Assembly: GCA_002418205.1 (NCBI GenBank)
Contig: DIDP01000037.1
Location: forward strand, 1 to 53,718
From: Anaerolineales bacterium UBA5797
GTDB taxonomy: Bacteria; Chloroflexota; Anaerolineae; Anaerolineales; Villigracilaceae
Length of the DNA: 53,718 nt
Direction of reading: 5' to 3'
Shown: positions 1-7,926 of the stretch, piece by piece
Layout of the letters: every line of letters starts with the position of its first letter
Position numbering within the stretch: position 1 is the stretch's first letter
The notes under the pieces: generated by a model
What the model saw: the letters and a program-made list of their open reading frames with translations, nothing else
Databases searched by the model: none
What the model was told of the DNA's origin: nothing
Made by a program: the position numbers and the translations under genes

Positions 1-178
1 ATTTCGTCCACTTTTCCCTTCCCAGGTTGTTGCACAAGGCTTTGATTTTCATGTACAATTCCTTGCAGATCGAACCTTTATTGGTGGGTGTTGGGTTTTC
101 ATGATCGTTTAGCCAGACCTTTCCGGCTTCATTCTCCAAATACGGCTTAGTCCAACTCGGACAGAGGCGGCGGCGCAT
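1..178 (-). CDS. Partial hypothetical protein, 3' end off the window
   Basis: An uninterrupted reverse-strand frame runs from an ATG at 178 to the window edge, giving 59 codons with no stop. The start reads MRRRLCPSW and the rest looks protein-like (NEAGKVWLNDHENPTPTNKG in the middle). An AGAAGGGA ribosome-binding-like stretch lies just before the ATG. I do not recognise a family. It overlaps the weak attC-like candidate at 150-235, so at least one of these two readings may be wrong. It could also be a chance open frame, since only 59 codons are visible. Confidence 0.35.
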   Translation of the reverse strand, partial: MRRRLCPSWTKPYLENEAGKVWLNDHENPTPTNKGSICKELYMKIKALCNNLGREKWTK

Positions 179-235
179 TGTCCCTTCTCATTAGCTTTGT
201 TACATCCCGCCGCATCAATCCTTAATTCGTTAGGC
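150..235 (+). other. Weak attC-like candidate upstream of the toxin gene
   Basis: GTCCAAC at 150-156 fits the RYYYAAC consensus of an attC R'' box. GTTAGGC at 229-235 fits the GTTRRRY R' box. Between them GGCGGCGG and CCGCCGC can pair. The two outer boxes match each other only 5 of 7 as inverted repeats, and the left half overlaps a possible reverse-strand gene. If real, it would be the left boundary of the toxin-antitoxin cassette. The GTTAGGC box is the more convincing part. Confidence 0.3.
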
Positions 236-281
236 AGTTCCTTCTGGAGGATCAACACTTGAAATTCTCAAAACGGGGTAC

Positions 282-310
282 TTGCAAAGTCTACGGCATT
301 GCCGTATAAT
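282..310 (+). promoter_or_regulatory. Sigma-70-type promoter of the toxin gene (leaderless)
   Basis: TTGCAA at 282-287 and TATAAT at 305-310 are separated by 17 bp. The ATG at 317 starts only 6 nt after the -10 box, so the mRNA should begin at or very close to the start codon. No Shine-Dalgarno sequence is needed or visible. Confidence 0.7.
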
Positions 311-316
311 GATTTC

Positions 317-628
317 ATGGAATTCATTGAAGCTACCGCTTTCACAAAGTATGTGTACGATTATTTGTCTGAAGACGAATATCTCGGTTTACAAAGTTTC
401 TTGCTACAGTATCCAGAAACTGGCAAGATCGTTCGTGGCTCTGGCGGTGTAAGAAAAGTACGCTGGGCAATTGCTGGTAAAGGAAAAAGTGGTGGCGTGC
501 GGGTGATCTACTACTTCAAGAAACAAGATGATGAAATTTGGTTGTTGACCATTTACAGTAAGAATGAAGTAGAGAGCATTCCCGCTCATGTTCTGCGTCA
601 GATCGCAAAGGAAATTGAAAATGGCTAA
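317..628 (+). CDS. RelE/HigB-like toxin of a type II toxin-antitoxin pair
   Basis: A 103-residue basic protein of the RelE superfamily. The stretch GVRKVRWAIAGKGKSGGVRV followed by an IYYF strand and an IWLLTIYSKNE strand is the usual core of HigB/RelE toxins, which cleave mRNA at the ribosome. The ATG at 317 is chosen over the TTG at 299 because the -10 box ends at 310. The antitoxin gene begins inside the last codons, with an 8-nt overlap. The toxin-first order is typical of HigBA-like systems. GC is lower than in the metabolic genes, which fits a mobile cassette. The family call is firm; the exact subfamily is not. Confidence 0.85.
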   Translation: MEFIEATAFTKYVYDYLSEDEYLGLQSFLLQYPETGKIVRGSGGVRKVRWAIAGKGKSGGVRVIYYFKKQDDEIWLLTIYSKNEVESIPAHVLRQIAKEIENG

Positions 629-908
629 GCGTGATATTGGTCAGGAAATTCTCGATGGTATTCGGGAAGTCAAAGAATATAAGTCTGGCAAGAAGGTTCT
701 GCGCGTGCGTACCTTGAAAGCACCTTCTTCGCCAAAGGTTATTCGGCAGCGATTGAAACTCTCCCAATCGGCGTTTGCGGGTCTCATGGGCGTCAGTTTA
801 CGCACTGTTCAAGATTGGGAACAGGGAAGGCGTAAACCCAGTGGTCCAGCAGTGGCTTTACTCCGCATTGCCGAACAAAAGCCCGATGTATTTATGCACT
901 TGTCATAA
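621..908 (+). CDS. XRE-family antitoxin (HigA-like)
   Basis: A 95-residue DNA-binding antitoxin partner of the upstream toxin. A helix-turn-helix lies at about residues 46-72, with LSQSAFAGLMGVSLRTVQDW followed by EQGRRKPSGPA, typical of HigA/XRE proteins. The N-terminal 40 residues (DIGQEILDGIREVKEYKSGK) probably neutralise the toxin. The ATG at 621 overlaps the toxin stop by 8 nt and implies translational coupling. Such antitoxins normally bind the toxin and repress their own promoter. The promoter here is compact (282-310), but no clear operator could be picked out. Confidence 0.88.
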   Translation: MAKRDIGQEILDGIREVKEYKSGKKVLRVRTLKAPSSPKVIRQRLKLSQSAFAGLMGVSLRTVQDWEQGRRKPSGPAVALLRIAEQKPDVFMHLS

Positions 909-941
909 ACGAATAGCGGGGAGTCTGAAAGTCAAAAAACT

Positions 942-1864
942 GCCTAACACAGCGTGGTGCGACCTGAAAAGTCGATTGTTTAGCTGTTGAAACGTTCCCG
1001 AAAGGCACGGATTCAACTAGATGTTCTGCCATCTGTACCCTACCAACACATGCGTTGTGAGTAATTACAGGGTGTGAAGCCGTTGGGACAATGTATCGCG
1101 ATCGGCCAGTAGGAGGGTGGTTCGCGGGCTAGGGTTGAGTGGTAAGGTGAACAGAAGTGAACCAACAGAAGCGTCGTGAGTTGGAATAAGTGAAACCTGC
1201 TGACACACTTAAACCAAAATGGTGAGCGGTCAGGTGCAGGGGTTCACGCTTCCCCTGCCGCAGATGTTGCACCGTCGGCGTAGAGTTGGCACCTAACCCA
1301 CTCGGGTAAACAAGCGGAACTGGGTAAGCCCGATGTGCTCCCTTTGGGTAGGACGGTCGCAAGACCCACCGATGGCACAGCGGATACAGGATGCTGGAGG
1401 AAGCGAAGGCGACTCTGTAATGGCGTTGATACGGGTTCAGAATTTGCCCGGCGTGAAAACGAGCCGACTTCCAGCAGGTGTCTCGTCACAAGGAAACCAG
1501 AGAAACAACTTTTATATGGGAAAGCAGATGACGGCAGGTATATCCTGCTGGTGCGCCCATAAGCGGAAACGTTTGGTTGCTCCCCGGTCGGTATTGTGAA
1601 GTCAGTGATGAGCTGGCGGGTTTCCCTGTCAAGGAGTGCCTTTGAGATGCTTGAGCGGTATGCGGTGAAAGTCGCACGTACCGTTCTGAGGGGAGGGAGT
1701 GACAGCAATGTCACTCCCTTACCCGACCACGCGGACCCCGCACCGCTCCGCTTAGCAGGGCAGGCGGGCTGGATTCTCACTGCCAAAATGGCTTTTTTCG
1801 TGGCTTTGGGATTTTCCGTTTCGTGAGCGAGTCTCGTCCCGCCAGCCGCCGCGAGCCGTTGGGC
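942..1864 (+). other. attC-like recombination site split by a group II intron
   Basis: GCCTAAC at 942-948 matches the R'' box and GTTGGGC at 1858-1864 matches the R' box of integron attC sites; they are inverted repeats at 6 of 7 positions. When 957-1727 (the intron) is removed, a site of about 152 bp remains. Inside it GGCGGGCTGG (1763-1772) pairs with CCAGCCGCC (1842-1850) with one bulged G, like the extrahelical bases of attC stems. The spliced junction is GCGTG/CACGC, a perfect 10-bp palindrome. From memory, similar long attC-like elements occur in Chloroflexota; I could not check this. Confidence 0.55.
957..1727 (+). mobile_element. ORF-less group II intron (ribozyme only)
   Basis: The 5' end is GTGCG at 957. 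Domain V is a 34-nt hairpin at 1653-1686 with the catalytic AGC at 1654-1656, a GAAA tetraloop and the two-base bulge. Its C-G pairs are swapped relative to the usual sequence but complementarity is kept. Domain VI has perfect 10-bp arms (1695-1704 and 1709-1718), a GCAA loop, a bulged A at 1721 and the 3' end CCGAC at 1727. An EBS1 candidate CACGCT (1245-1250) sits in the loop of a GCAGGGG/CCCCTGC stem (1236-1258) and is the exact complement of AGCGTG just 5' of the insertion. No reverse transcriptase is encoded, so mobility would need a maturase supplied in trans. The subclass was not determined. Confidence 0.9.
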
Positions 1865-1891
1865 GCTTAATGTATTAGAATGGAAACCATC

Positions 1892-2557
1892 ATGAAATTT
1901 CTTCTCACCTCGGCGGGTATCAAGAATACAAGCATCGATGCCACGTTGGTCGACCTCCTGGGCAAACCGATTGCCGAGTCCAGTGCCCTGTGCATTCCCA
2001 CTGCGATCTACCCGTTCCCCGGTGGGCCTTCAATGGCCTACCGGTTCATCAGCGGATCAACCGCCAACCCCATGTGCGGATTGGGCTGGAAGTCGTTGGG
2101 CGTGCTGGAACTCACGGCCCTACCCAGCATCAAAGAAGAACATTGGATCACTGCTGTCCAAGAGACAGACGCACTACTGGTTTGGGGCGGCGATGTCCTG
2201 TATCTGTGCCGCTGGATGCGGGAGTCCGGACTGGCAGACCTCCTGCCGTCGCTGCGCGAGACAGTCTATGTGGGGGTCAGCGCTGGCAGCATGGTGACGG
2301 CCCCTATTTTCGGAGAGACGTACGACGACCCGAATATGCCCTTTGTCATCGATGAGGGGCTGGGACTGGTTGACTTTGCGTTGCTTCCGCACCTGGATCA
2401 CGAAGACCACCCGGAAAGTTCCACTGCCAACGTGGAAAGAATGGCATCCGAGATACCAGTGCCGATTTACGCGATTGACGACGAGACAGCCATCAAAGTG
2501 GTCGACGGAACCGTCGAGGTCGTCTCTGAAGGCCATTGGAAATTGTTCACGCCCTAA
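1892..2557 (+). CDS. Peptidase family S51 (dipeptidase E-like)
   Basis: A 221-residue cytosolic peptidase-like protein. The nucleophile elbow is GVSAGSM with Ser130, matching the S51 family, which cleaves N-terminal Asp dipeptides (PepE) or related substrates. LLPHLDHEDH around 165-173 supplies the histidine region. The N-terminus MKFLLTSAG is the typical family start, so the ATG at 1892 is preferred over the ATG at 1880. A -10-like TAGAAT lies at 1876-1881, giving a leader of only a few bases. It begins 27 bp after the attC-like R' box, so it may itself have been captured as a cassette, though no clear attC follows it. Confidence 0.8.
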   Translation: MKFLLTSAGIKNTSIDATLVDLLGKPIAESSALCIPTAIYPFPGGPSMAYRFISGSTANPMCGLGWKSLGVLELTALPSIKEEHWITAVQETDALLVWGGDVLYLCRWMRESGLADLLPSLRETVYVGVSAGSMVTAPIFGETYDDPNMPFVIDEGLGLVDFALLPHLDHEDHPESSTANVERMASEIPVPIYAIDDETAIKVVDGTVEVVSEGHWKLFTP

Positions 2558-3003
2558 TGGAGGTTGGAAACTGGTCCTGCGCGCCAAACGAGCGAGGCGC
2601 CTTTGAATATTCATCAAGCTGTCTCACAGCTGCATGTGGGGAAGAATTTTATTATTGTGATGAAGCTAAACTGGTAGTACATCGCGAATAGGCGTGTGAG
2701 TCGAACAATGCGCCCTCAGAACCAGCCAGGCAGGGACAAGTTGTAGTCCAAATTCGGGATCGCTCAGAGAGTCACCAGTTGATGGATCATCATGACCGGC
2801 AACCGCGGTGTACGCGGACGGCTGGGACTTTTTCTTTTTGGGATGGCTTTGAAGCAGGAATACAATCCACAGGCAGCCTTCCGGGTCATCACCTGCATTT
2901 TTCGCATTGAGGTGTGATGGGCAAACGAAGAGAAGCAGCGAGTTACTCGAAGTGTTGAGGTTCCGGTCGCAGCGCCAGAAGTTCTGCATTAACACCGATC
3001 AGA
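2558..3003. other. Intergenic region without a convincing gene
   Basis: About 450 bp. A GCGCC/GGCGC hairpin followed by CTTTG at about 2580-2605 may end transcription of the S51 gene. Frames of about 40-110 codons exist on both strands (the longest is reverse, about 2666-2995), but none shows a ribosome-binding site or a recognisable family. Remnants of a decayed gene or cassette are possible. Confidence 0.4.
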
Positions 3004-3032
3004 TTGACCGATTGGATAAAATCGGTTAGATT
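3004..3032 (+). promoter_or_regulatory. Promoter of the AtuA-like gene (leaderless)
   Basis: TTGACC at 3004-3009 and TAGATT at 3027-3032 have a 17-bp spacer. The ATG at 3039 lies 6 nt after the -10 box, the same geometry as at the toxin and glucokinase genes. Confidence 0.6.
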
Positions 3033-3038
3033 TATCGC

Positions 3039-4427
3039 ATGACAAAGACAAAAGAGGGACTTTCGTGTCTGGTGGCAACCGGCCATCTGGGGTATTCCCC
3101 GCTCCACCCTGAAACATTCTGGCGCGGTCTGGAACAATTCGAGCCGCGCGCAGTGATCGCCGATTCAGGCAGTTGTGATATTGGACCGGAACCCCTGGCT
3201 TCCGGCAGGGCTTCGAGCTCGGCCGAATGGCAAAAACATGATATCGAGATACTGCTGCAGGGCGCCCGCCAGAACGGCATCCCGCTGATCATAAGTTCAG
3301 CCAGCGACACCGGCACGAACGAAGGGGTCGACCAGTATGCCCAGATCGTGCGGGAACTGGCAGCCGAGCATCGCCTGGGTCCGCTGAAAATGGGGCTGAT
3401 CAAACACGACATGACCCGCGACTATCTGCGCCGTCTGTTGAGGGAGGGAGTCATCATCCGCGGGCTGGATGGTTTTCCGCCGCTGAAGCGCAGGGACATC
3501 GAACGGACGACCCGCTTCGTCCCGGTGATGGGCGTGGAACCCATCATGCGATGCCTAGCAGAAGAACCGGATGTGATCATCACCTCCCGCACCAGTGACT
3601 GCTGTCCGTTCGCAGCTTTTGCCATGCACCACGGCTACAGCCCGGACCTGGCCTATTTCTGGGGGAAGGTGCTCGAGTGCGGGTCGTTCGTTGCCTACCC
3701 CAAACTGGTCAACCACTCGGTGCTTGGAACCATCCACGAAGACCGTATCTCCGTGACAGCCATCCACGATGAGCAGCGGGTCACGCCGGTGTCCCTGCGC
3801 AAACACGCCGCCTATGAAAGAAGCTCATTCAAGGGCGAAGCCGTGGCGGGGGGCTTTATCCATATCGAAGGGATGGAAGCCGAGGAGGTGGACGAAAAGA
3901 CCGCCGCAGCCTGGGGATCGCGGTTCGAACCCAGCCCGACCTATAACGTCAAACTGGAGGGGGCGGGCTATGTGGGCCATAAAGCCGAGTATCTGGTCGG
4001 GATCCGCTCGCAATCCTTCATCCAGAAACTGGACGAAGTGATCTCCCATACCCGCCAGCAGGTGAGGAGCTTCTATCAGGACGCACCCTATGAACTCTAC
4101 TTTTCAAGGTATGGGATCGATGGGATCCTGGGAGCCAGGGAACCGAGGAAACGGGGCGAAATCCACGAAGTCGGACTGATGATCGAAGTGACCGCCGCAA
4201 GGAAGGAACTGGCCATGGAGATCGCCAAGCTTGCCGGCAGATTGCTGCTCTTTACCCCTGTATTGAGCGAGCGGGGGTCGGCCGGGCGCGTGCAATTGCG
4301 CAATGAAGAGGCGAGCTACTACGGCAAGGCGTATGAGTGGACTATGAACCACATCATCGAGTTTGCCTCAGCCGAAGAGGCAGCGGCCCATTTTCCGATC
4401 ACTTTCGAGACGGTCAGGCCGGCATAG
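3039..4427 (+). CDS. AtuA-like protein (acyclic terpene utilisation family, DUF1446)
   Basis: A 462-residue cytosolic protein of the AtuA/DUF1446 family. Family hallmarks are the N-terminal ADSGSCDIGPEPLASG segment (about 41-56) and the central TSRTSDCCPFAAFAMHHGY region. In Pseudomonas, AtuA belongs to the acyclic terpene (citronellol/geraniol) cluster, but its biochemical step is not settled and distant homologues lie in other contexts. No other terpene genes are nearby, so the substrate is unknown. A DUF4387 gene follows after 13 nt, a pairing commonly seen for this family, so the two probably form one operon and perhaps one complex. Confidence 0.8.
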   Translation: MTKTKEGLSCLVATGHLGYSPLHPETFWRGLEQFEPRAVIADSGSCDIGPEPLASGRASSSAEWQKHDIEILLQGARQNGIPLIISSASDTGTNEGVDQYAQIVRELAAEHRLGPLKMGLIKHDMTRDYLRRLLREGVIIRGLDGFPPLKRRDIERTTRFVPVMGVEPIMRCLAEEPDVIITSRTSDCCPFAAFAMHHGYSPDLAYFWGKVLECGSFVAYPKLVNHSVLGTIHEDRISVTAIHDEQRVTPVSLRKHAAYERSSFKGEAVAGGFIHIEGMEAEEVDEKTAAAWGSRFEPSPTYNVKLEGAGYVGHKAEYLVGIRSQSFIQKLDEVISHTRQQVRSFYQDAPYELYFSRYGIDGILGAREPRKRGEIHEVGLMIEVTAARKELAMEIAKLAGRLLLFTPVLSERGSAGRVQLRNEEASYYGKAYEWTMNHIIEFASAEEAAAHFPITFETVRPA

Positions 4428-4440
4428 GGAACAAACAACC

Positions 4441-4770
4441 ATGGTGACATTAGGAACACTGACCAACGATATCCAGTCGAAGAACGCAGGGGTCAACATG
4501 ATCTGCTGCGACATTTTCTTTGCAGACGCGGAGACCTTTGAGAAGGTGCGCAACTCCGGCTCCCTGACCCGCGAAAAGGTGGCCGACTATTTTCATCTCG
4601 CTCCCGAACGAATCGTCGTTTTCGAAGTGGATGAACGCTTCTTCGGGTACAAGATCACCATCCAACGCGCGCAAAGCGCGGGCGGTCCCTCTGAACGTGA
4701 CCTGTATGGAACAGGCCTGTATGGGCCGTTGTCCGAATACGAAATCGATATCGCTCCCCAGGGATCGTGA
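4441..4770 (+). CDS. DUF4387 domain protein, AtuA partner
   Basis: A 109-residue protein with the DUF4387 pattern: LTNDIQSKNAG near the start, a CDIFFADAETFEKV strand-helix, and RDLYGTGLYGPL near the end. In many genomes this domain is either fused to AtuA-like proteins or encoded beside them. The start ATG at 4441 follows the AtuA stop by 13 nt. Function is unknown; it is presumably a small subunit or regulator of the AtuA-like protein. Confidence 0.75.
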   Translation: MVTLGTLTNDIQSKNAGVNMICCDIFFADAETFEKVRNSGSLTREKVADYFHLAPERIVVFEVDERFFGYKITIQRAQSAGGPSERDLYGTGLYGPLSEYEIDIAPQGS

Positions 4771-5012
4771 TCCTCGGTTGTTTTCGGTGCCGATCCACCT
4801 GGGCAGGCGGATCATCACCTTGCTGCGATGGGTGGACAGCTCTCGATTTTCATTTGTAGGCAACGAGCCGAACGCCCTGTCTCTGGGCAATGCAGATGGC
4901 ACGATCACCCCCATCGTCACATGGTCAGAGAATAATACGGTATCAGGCTGGAGCTTTTATCCCTCCCGTTGATGGAGTGTATGGAGAAATATAAAGGGTC
5001 CAACGCAACCCT
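4771..5012. other. Intergenic region between convergent genes
   Basis: 242 bp between the DUF4387 gene and the reverse-strand metalloprotease gene. A plus-strand frame reads through to 4972, but only as an overlap continuation with no start signal of its own. AAGGGT and ACCCTT near 4996-5015 form a weak hairpin that could end the reverse-strand operon. Nothing else is seen. Confidence 0.35.
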
Positions 5013-5768
5013 TCACGCCACATCCACCCCCGTCAGGCGCGCCAGTAATTTATGGATCAGCGCGATCGGCAGGATCAAAACCACATGCACCGCAGAACTC
5101 AAACCGAAGATCACCGCCACCGAACTCAGGAAGAGACTGAGGCGCGGGGCAATATTATCCAGCATCCACGGACCCGCGCCCACCAGCAGGGCGATCGCAA
5201 ACAGCACGCCGACCGAGATCACCAGTTCCAGCCAGGCGTGACGGTCTGATTCGGACGGCATCATCGTACTGCTGACCGTAAACACCAGATAGAACCACAG
5301 ATAAAAATCCCTGACGCGCGGCAGCGCGCCGATCCCCATCCAGAACAGGTTGAATTGACCGTTGCGCAGCACATCCCACAGCACGCGCATGTCCAGTTGA
5401 TAGATCGAGACGTACGCCACAACGAGAGTCCCGACGATCAGCGGCGCGGCGCCGATCAACGAGTCACGCACCACATCCGAACGCGCCGTCTCCACGTAAC
5501 CAAGTTGCAGGCGTCCATCCGGCAGGGCGCGCGGGATGACGGAGAAACGTCCCGTGGGCACGCGCAATAATTTGGCGGTCAAAAAATGGCTCAACTCATG
5601 CAGGAAAACGCCGGGCAAAAAGATGATCTGGAACGCCACCATCGTAAAACGCACATCACGAGTGAGGATCAGGAAGACCGCCTGGATCTCGCGATGCAAA
5701 AGCCGCTGAAGAAAGATCAGCGGCACAAGCATGAGCACGAACCAGAAGAAACCGGTGAGTTGATTCAT
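5013..5768 (-). CDS. Integral membrane zinc metalloprotease-like protein
   Basis: A 251-residue multi-pass membrane protein with about six hydrophobic segments. The motif GVFLHELSHFLTAK gives a membrane-embedded HExxH (His57, Glu58, His61) like M50/site-2 proteases. A clear second M50 motif with the third zinc ligand was not found, so activity is uncertain. It lies about 90 bp downstream of tpiA on the same strand and may be read with the glycolytic genes, although a 13-bp inverted repeat sits between them. The ATG at 5768 has no strong ribosome-binding site. Confidence 0.65.
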   Translation of the reverse strand: MNQLTGFFWFVLMLVPLIFLQRLLHREIQAVFLILTRDVRFTMVAFQIIFLPGVFLHELSHFLTAKLLRVPTGRFSVIPRALPDGRLQLGYVETARSDVVRDSLIGAAPLIVGTLVVAYVSIYQLDMRVLWDVLRNGQFNLFWMGIGALPRVRDFYLWFYLVFTVSSTMMPSESDRHAWLELVISVGVLFAIALLVGAGPWMLDNIAPRLSLFLSSVAVIFGLSSAVHVVLILPIALIHKLLARLTGVDVA

Positions 5769-5800
5769 GGCAGCATGGTATTGCGAAACTGCGGAGCAGT

Positions 5801-5858
5801 CGAAGCAATCTCCTCATGAGACGGGAGATTGCTTCGGGCTCTGCCCTCGCAACGACAT
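5801..5858. repeat. Dispersed inverted-repeat element, copy 1
   Basis: Perfect 13-bp arms CGAAGCAATCTCC (5801-5813) and GGAGATTGCTTCG (5824-5836), followed by CTCGCAACGACA. The right arm plus GGGCT recurs at 43476-43492, and TGTC(A/G)TTGCGAGGG recurs in inverse orientation there. It looks like a small REP/MITE-type interspersed repeat lying between tpiA and the metalloprotease gene. Confidence 0.65.
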
Positions 5859-6620
5859 TTATTTCACAGCCGCCTTTGTGATGGCGACGAATTCATCCAC
5901 CTTGAGGCTTGCGCCGCCCACCAGCGCGCCATCGATCTCGGGCTGCGAGAAGAATTCGGATGCGTTCGCGGCAGTCACCGAACCGCCATACTGGATGCGG
6001 ATCGCCCCCGCCGCGTCCGTGCCGAAGAGTTCGGTCAACGCGGGACGAATGACCTGCGCGAGCACCTGATTGGCATTTTCCCCGCTGGAGGCTTTTCCCG
6101 TGCCGATCGCCCAGACGGGTTCATACGCCACGATGATGCGCGCAGCGATGGCAGAGTCCACGTCAGCGAAGCCGCGGCTGATCTGGCGGCGGACAACCTC
6201 CGAGGTCCGGTTCGACTCGTATTCGTCCAGCGTCTCCCCCACGCAGACGATGGGCGTCAGGTCATGTTTCAACGCGGCGCGAAGTTTCCTGTTCACGGTC
6301 TCATCCGTTTCACCGAAATACGCGCGGCGTTCCGAGTGACCGATGATGACGTAATTGCAGATCTCCTTCACCATGTCCGGCGCGAGCTCACCGGTAAAAG
6401 CGCCCTTCTCCTCCCAGTACATATCCTGCGCGCCGAGACCGATGCCGCTGCCGTCGAGCATGGAGGATACGGCGAATAGCGAAGTGAAAGGCGGGCATAA
6501 TACTTTTTCCACACCTGTGACTTCCATCAGGGGGGAGAGCAGTTTCGAGACCAGGTCGCGGGCCTCCGCGATGGTCTTGTTCATCTTCCAGTTTCCGGCA
6601 ACAACGGGTATGCGATTCAT
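5859..6620 (-). CDS. tpiA: Triosephosphate isomerase
   Basis: A 253-residue TIM-barrel enzyme interconverting dihydroxyacetone phosphate and glyceraldehyde 3-phosphate in the cytosol. Catalytic features are GNWKMNK (Lys near residue 11), VIIGHSERR (His), the VAYEPVWAIGTG loop (Glu) and the phosphate-binding IQYGGSV and LVGGAS. Length is normal. The ATG at 6620 is chosen because GAGG precedes it; an open frame extends upstream but crosses the promoter. TATAAT lies about 30 nt upstream on this strand. It follows pgk and gapA in the same direction, but a terminator separates it from pgk, so it probably has its own promoter. Confidence 0.97.
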   Translation of the reverse strand: MNRIPVVAGNWKMNKTIAEARDLVSKLLSPLMEVTGVEKVLCPPFTSLFAVSSMLDGSGIGLGAQDMYWEEKGAFTGELAPDMVKEICNYVIIGHSERRAYFGETDETVNRKLRAALKHDLTPIVCVGETLDEYESNRTSEVVRRQISRGFADVDSAIAARIIVAYEPVWAIGTGKASSGENANQVLAQVIRPALTELFGTDAAGAIRIQYGGSVTAANASEFFSQPEIDGALVGGASLKVDEFVAITKAAVK

Positions 6621-6650
6621 GGGGACCTCATTTCGAGAACGTGTTGGTGC

Positions 6651-6658
6651 GATTATAG
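6651..6658 (-). promoter_or_regulatory. -10 element of the tpiA promoter
   Basis: The reverse strand reads CTATAATCG here, about 30 nt upstream of the tpiA ATG. It falls between the pgk terminator and tpiA, consistent with independent transcription. No clear -35 box was found. Confidence 0.5.
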
Positions 6659-6694
6659 CAAAGAAGGAATCCGAACAACGGAGGGACGAATTAA

Positions 6695-6725
6695 AAAATA
6701 GAGCGAGATGTGATCTCGCTCTATT
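6695..6725 (-). terminator. Intrinsic terminator after pgk
   Basis: On the reverse strand TAGAGCGAGAT and ATCTCGCTCTA pair around a 3-5 nt loop and are followed by TTTTTTAATT. It begins about 12 nt after the pgk stop codon. Confidence 0.8.
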
Positions 6726-6737
6726 GGTTATCAATGA

Positions 6738-7910
6738 CTATTTGTCCATCAACGCCGCGACGCCGGGCAGTTCCTTGCCTTCGAGGAATTCGAGCGAGGC
6801 GCCGCCGCCGGTGGAAACGTGCGTCATCTGTTTGGCAACGCCCGCCTTCTTGACCGCGCTCGCCGAGTCGCCGCCACCGATCACAGTGACCGCGCCGGAG
6901 TCCGCCAGCATCTTCGCGAGGGCGAACGTCCCTTCGGCGAACTTCGGCATTTCGAACACGCCGACCGGGCCGTTCCAGACGATCAGCTTTGCGCCCTGCA
7001 ATGCACCCTTGTATAACGCGATCGTCTTCGGTCCCACATCCAGCATGCGCCAGCCTGCGGGGATCTTGTCAACATCCACGACCTGCGTCTCCGCATCGGA
7101 TTCGAACCGATCTGCGATGACCGCATCCACGGGCAGGACCAGTTTGCCGCCGGATTTCGCCATGATCTCTTTGGCGGTCTCGAGCGACGAGTCCTCGACA
7201 AGGCTGTCCCGCATGTCCAGTCCCTGCGCGGCGAGGAAGGTGTTCGCCATGCCGCCGCCGATGATCAACTTGTCGCATTTGGCAAGCAGGGTTTCGACGA
7301 CAAGGATCTTGTCGCTGATCTTCGCGCCGCCAAGGATCGCAATGTAGGGATGTTCGGGATTTGCAACCGCGCGCCCGAGGTATTCGAGTTCCTGTTCCAT
7401 CAGGAAGCCGGAAACGGCAGGCAGGAAGCGCGCGATCCCTTCGGTGGAGGCATGGGCGCGGTGGGCGGACCCGAACGCGTCATTCACATAGACGTCTGCC
7501 AGCGCCGCCATTTGCTTTGCCAAATCCGGATCGTTCTTCTCCTCCCCCGCGTGGAAGCGGGTGTTCTCCAGCATCAGCACTTCGCCGGGCTTGAGTTCCT
7601 TTGCCATCTTCTCCACTTCGGGACCCACGCAATCGGGCGCCATCTTGACGGGACGATCGATCAGCGTGGATAAAACCTCCGAAGCGGCGCGCAGGCTGAA
7701 TTCCGGGTCCGGACCGCCCTTGGGGCGTCCCAAATGACTCGCCAGCAGGAGCGAGGCTCCCTGATCCAAAACGTACTTGATGGTCGGCAGCGCGGCGCGG
7801 ATACGCTTGTCGTCGGCGACCTTGCCGTCCATCATCGGCACGTTGAAATCGACGCGCATGAAGACGCGCTTGCCTTTGAGGTCGATATCTTTTACGGTTT
7901 TCTTGTTCAT
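6738..7910 (-). CDS. pgk: Phosphoglycerate kinase
   Basis: A 390-residue cytosolic enzyme transferring phosphate between 1,3-bisphosphoglycerate and ADP. Seen: MRVDFNVPM (substrate-binding N domain), ASHLGRPKGGPDPEFSL, the hinge-region GGAKISDKI, and the nucleotide-binding C domain with NGPVGVFE and VIGGGDSASAV followed by HVSTGGGASLEF. Length is normal. The ATG at 7910 is preferred to the GTG at 7922 because MNKKTVKDIDLKGK is the family-like N-terminus. It lies about 50 nt after gapA and is probably co-transcribed with it through a short palindrome. Confidence 0.97.
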   Translation of the reverse strand: MNKKTVKDIDLKGKRVFMRVDFNVPMMDGKVADDKRIRAALPTIKYVLDQGASLLLASHLGRPKGGPDPEFSLRAASEVLSTLIDRPVKMAPDCVGPEVEKMAKELKPGEVLMLENTRFHAGEEKNDPDLAKQMAALADVYVNDAFGSAHRAHASTEGIARFLPAVSGFLMEQELEYLGRAVANPEHPYIAILGGAKISDKILVVETLLAKCDKLIIGGGMANTFLAAQGLDMRDSLVEDSSLETAKEIMAKSGGKLVLPVDAVIADRFESDAETQVVDVDKIPAGWRMLDVGPKTIALYKGALQGAKLIVWNGPVGVFEMPKFAEGTFALAKMLADSGAVTVIGGGDSASAVKKAGVAKQMTHVSTGGGASLEFLEGKELPGVAALMDK

Positions 7911-7926
7911 TATCAAACTCACAAAA

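Noticed and set aside
1333..1599. Forward open frames of 75-88 codons inside the intron
   Set aside because: No reverse transcriptase or maturase motif is present; these are chance frames in domains II-IV.
1244..1786. Reverse-strand 180-codon open frame over the intron
   Set aside because: It lies across the group II intron ribozyme and has no family resemblance; the RNA structure explains the sequence.
2666..2995. Reverse-strand 109-codon frame
   Set aside because: No ribosome-binding site, no recognisable domain, atypical composition; treated as intergenic.
2558..3038. A third attC-like site after the S51 gene
   Set aside because: GTTAGAT at 3025-3031 fits the R' box but overlaps the AtuA promoter, and no paired R'' box or stem was found.
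4631..4972. Forward 113-codon frame after DUF4387
   Set aside because: Starts inside the DUF4387 gene in another frame and has no support of its own.
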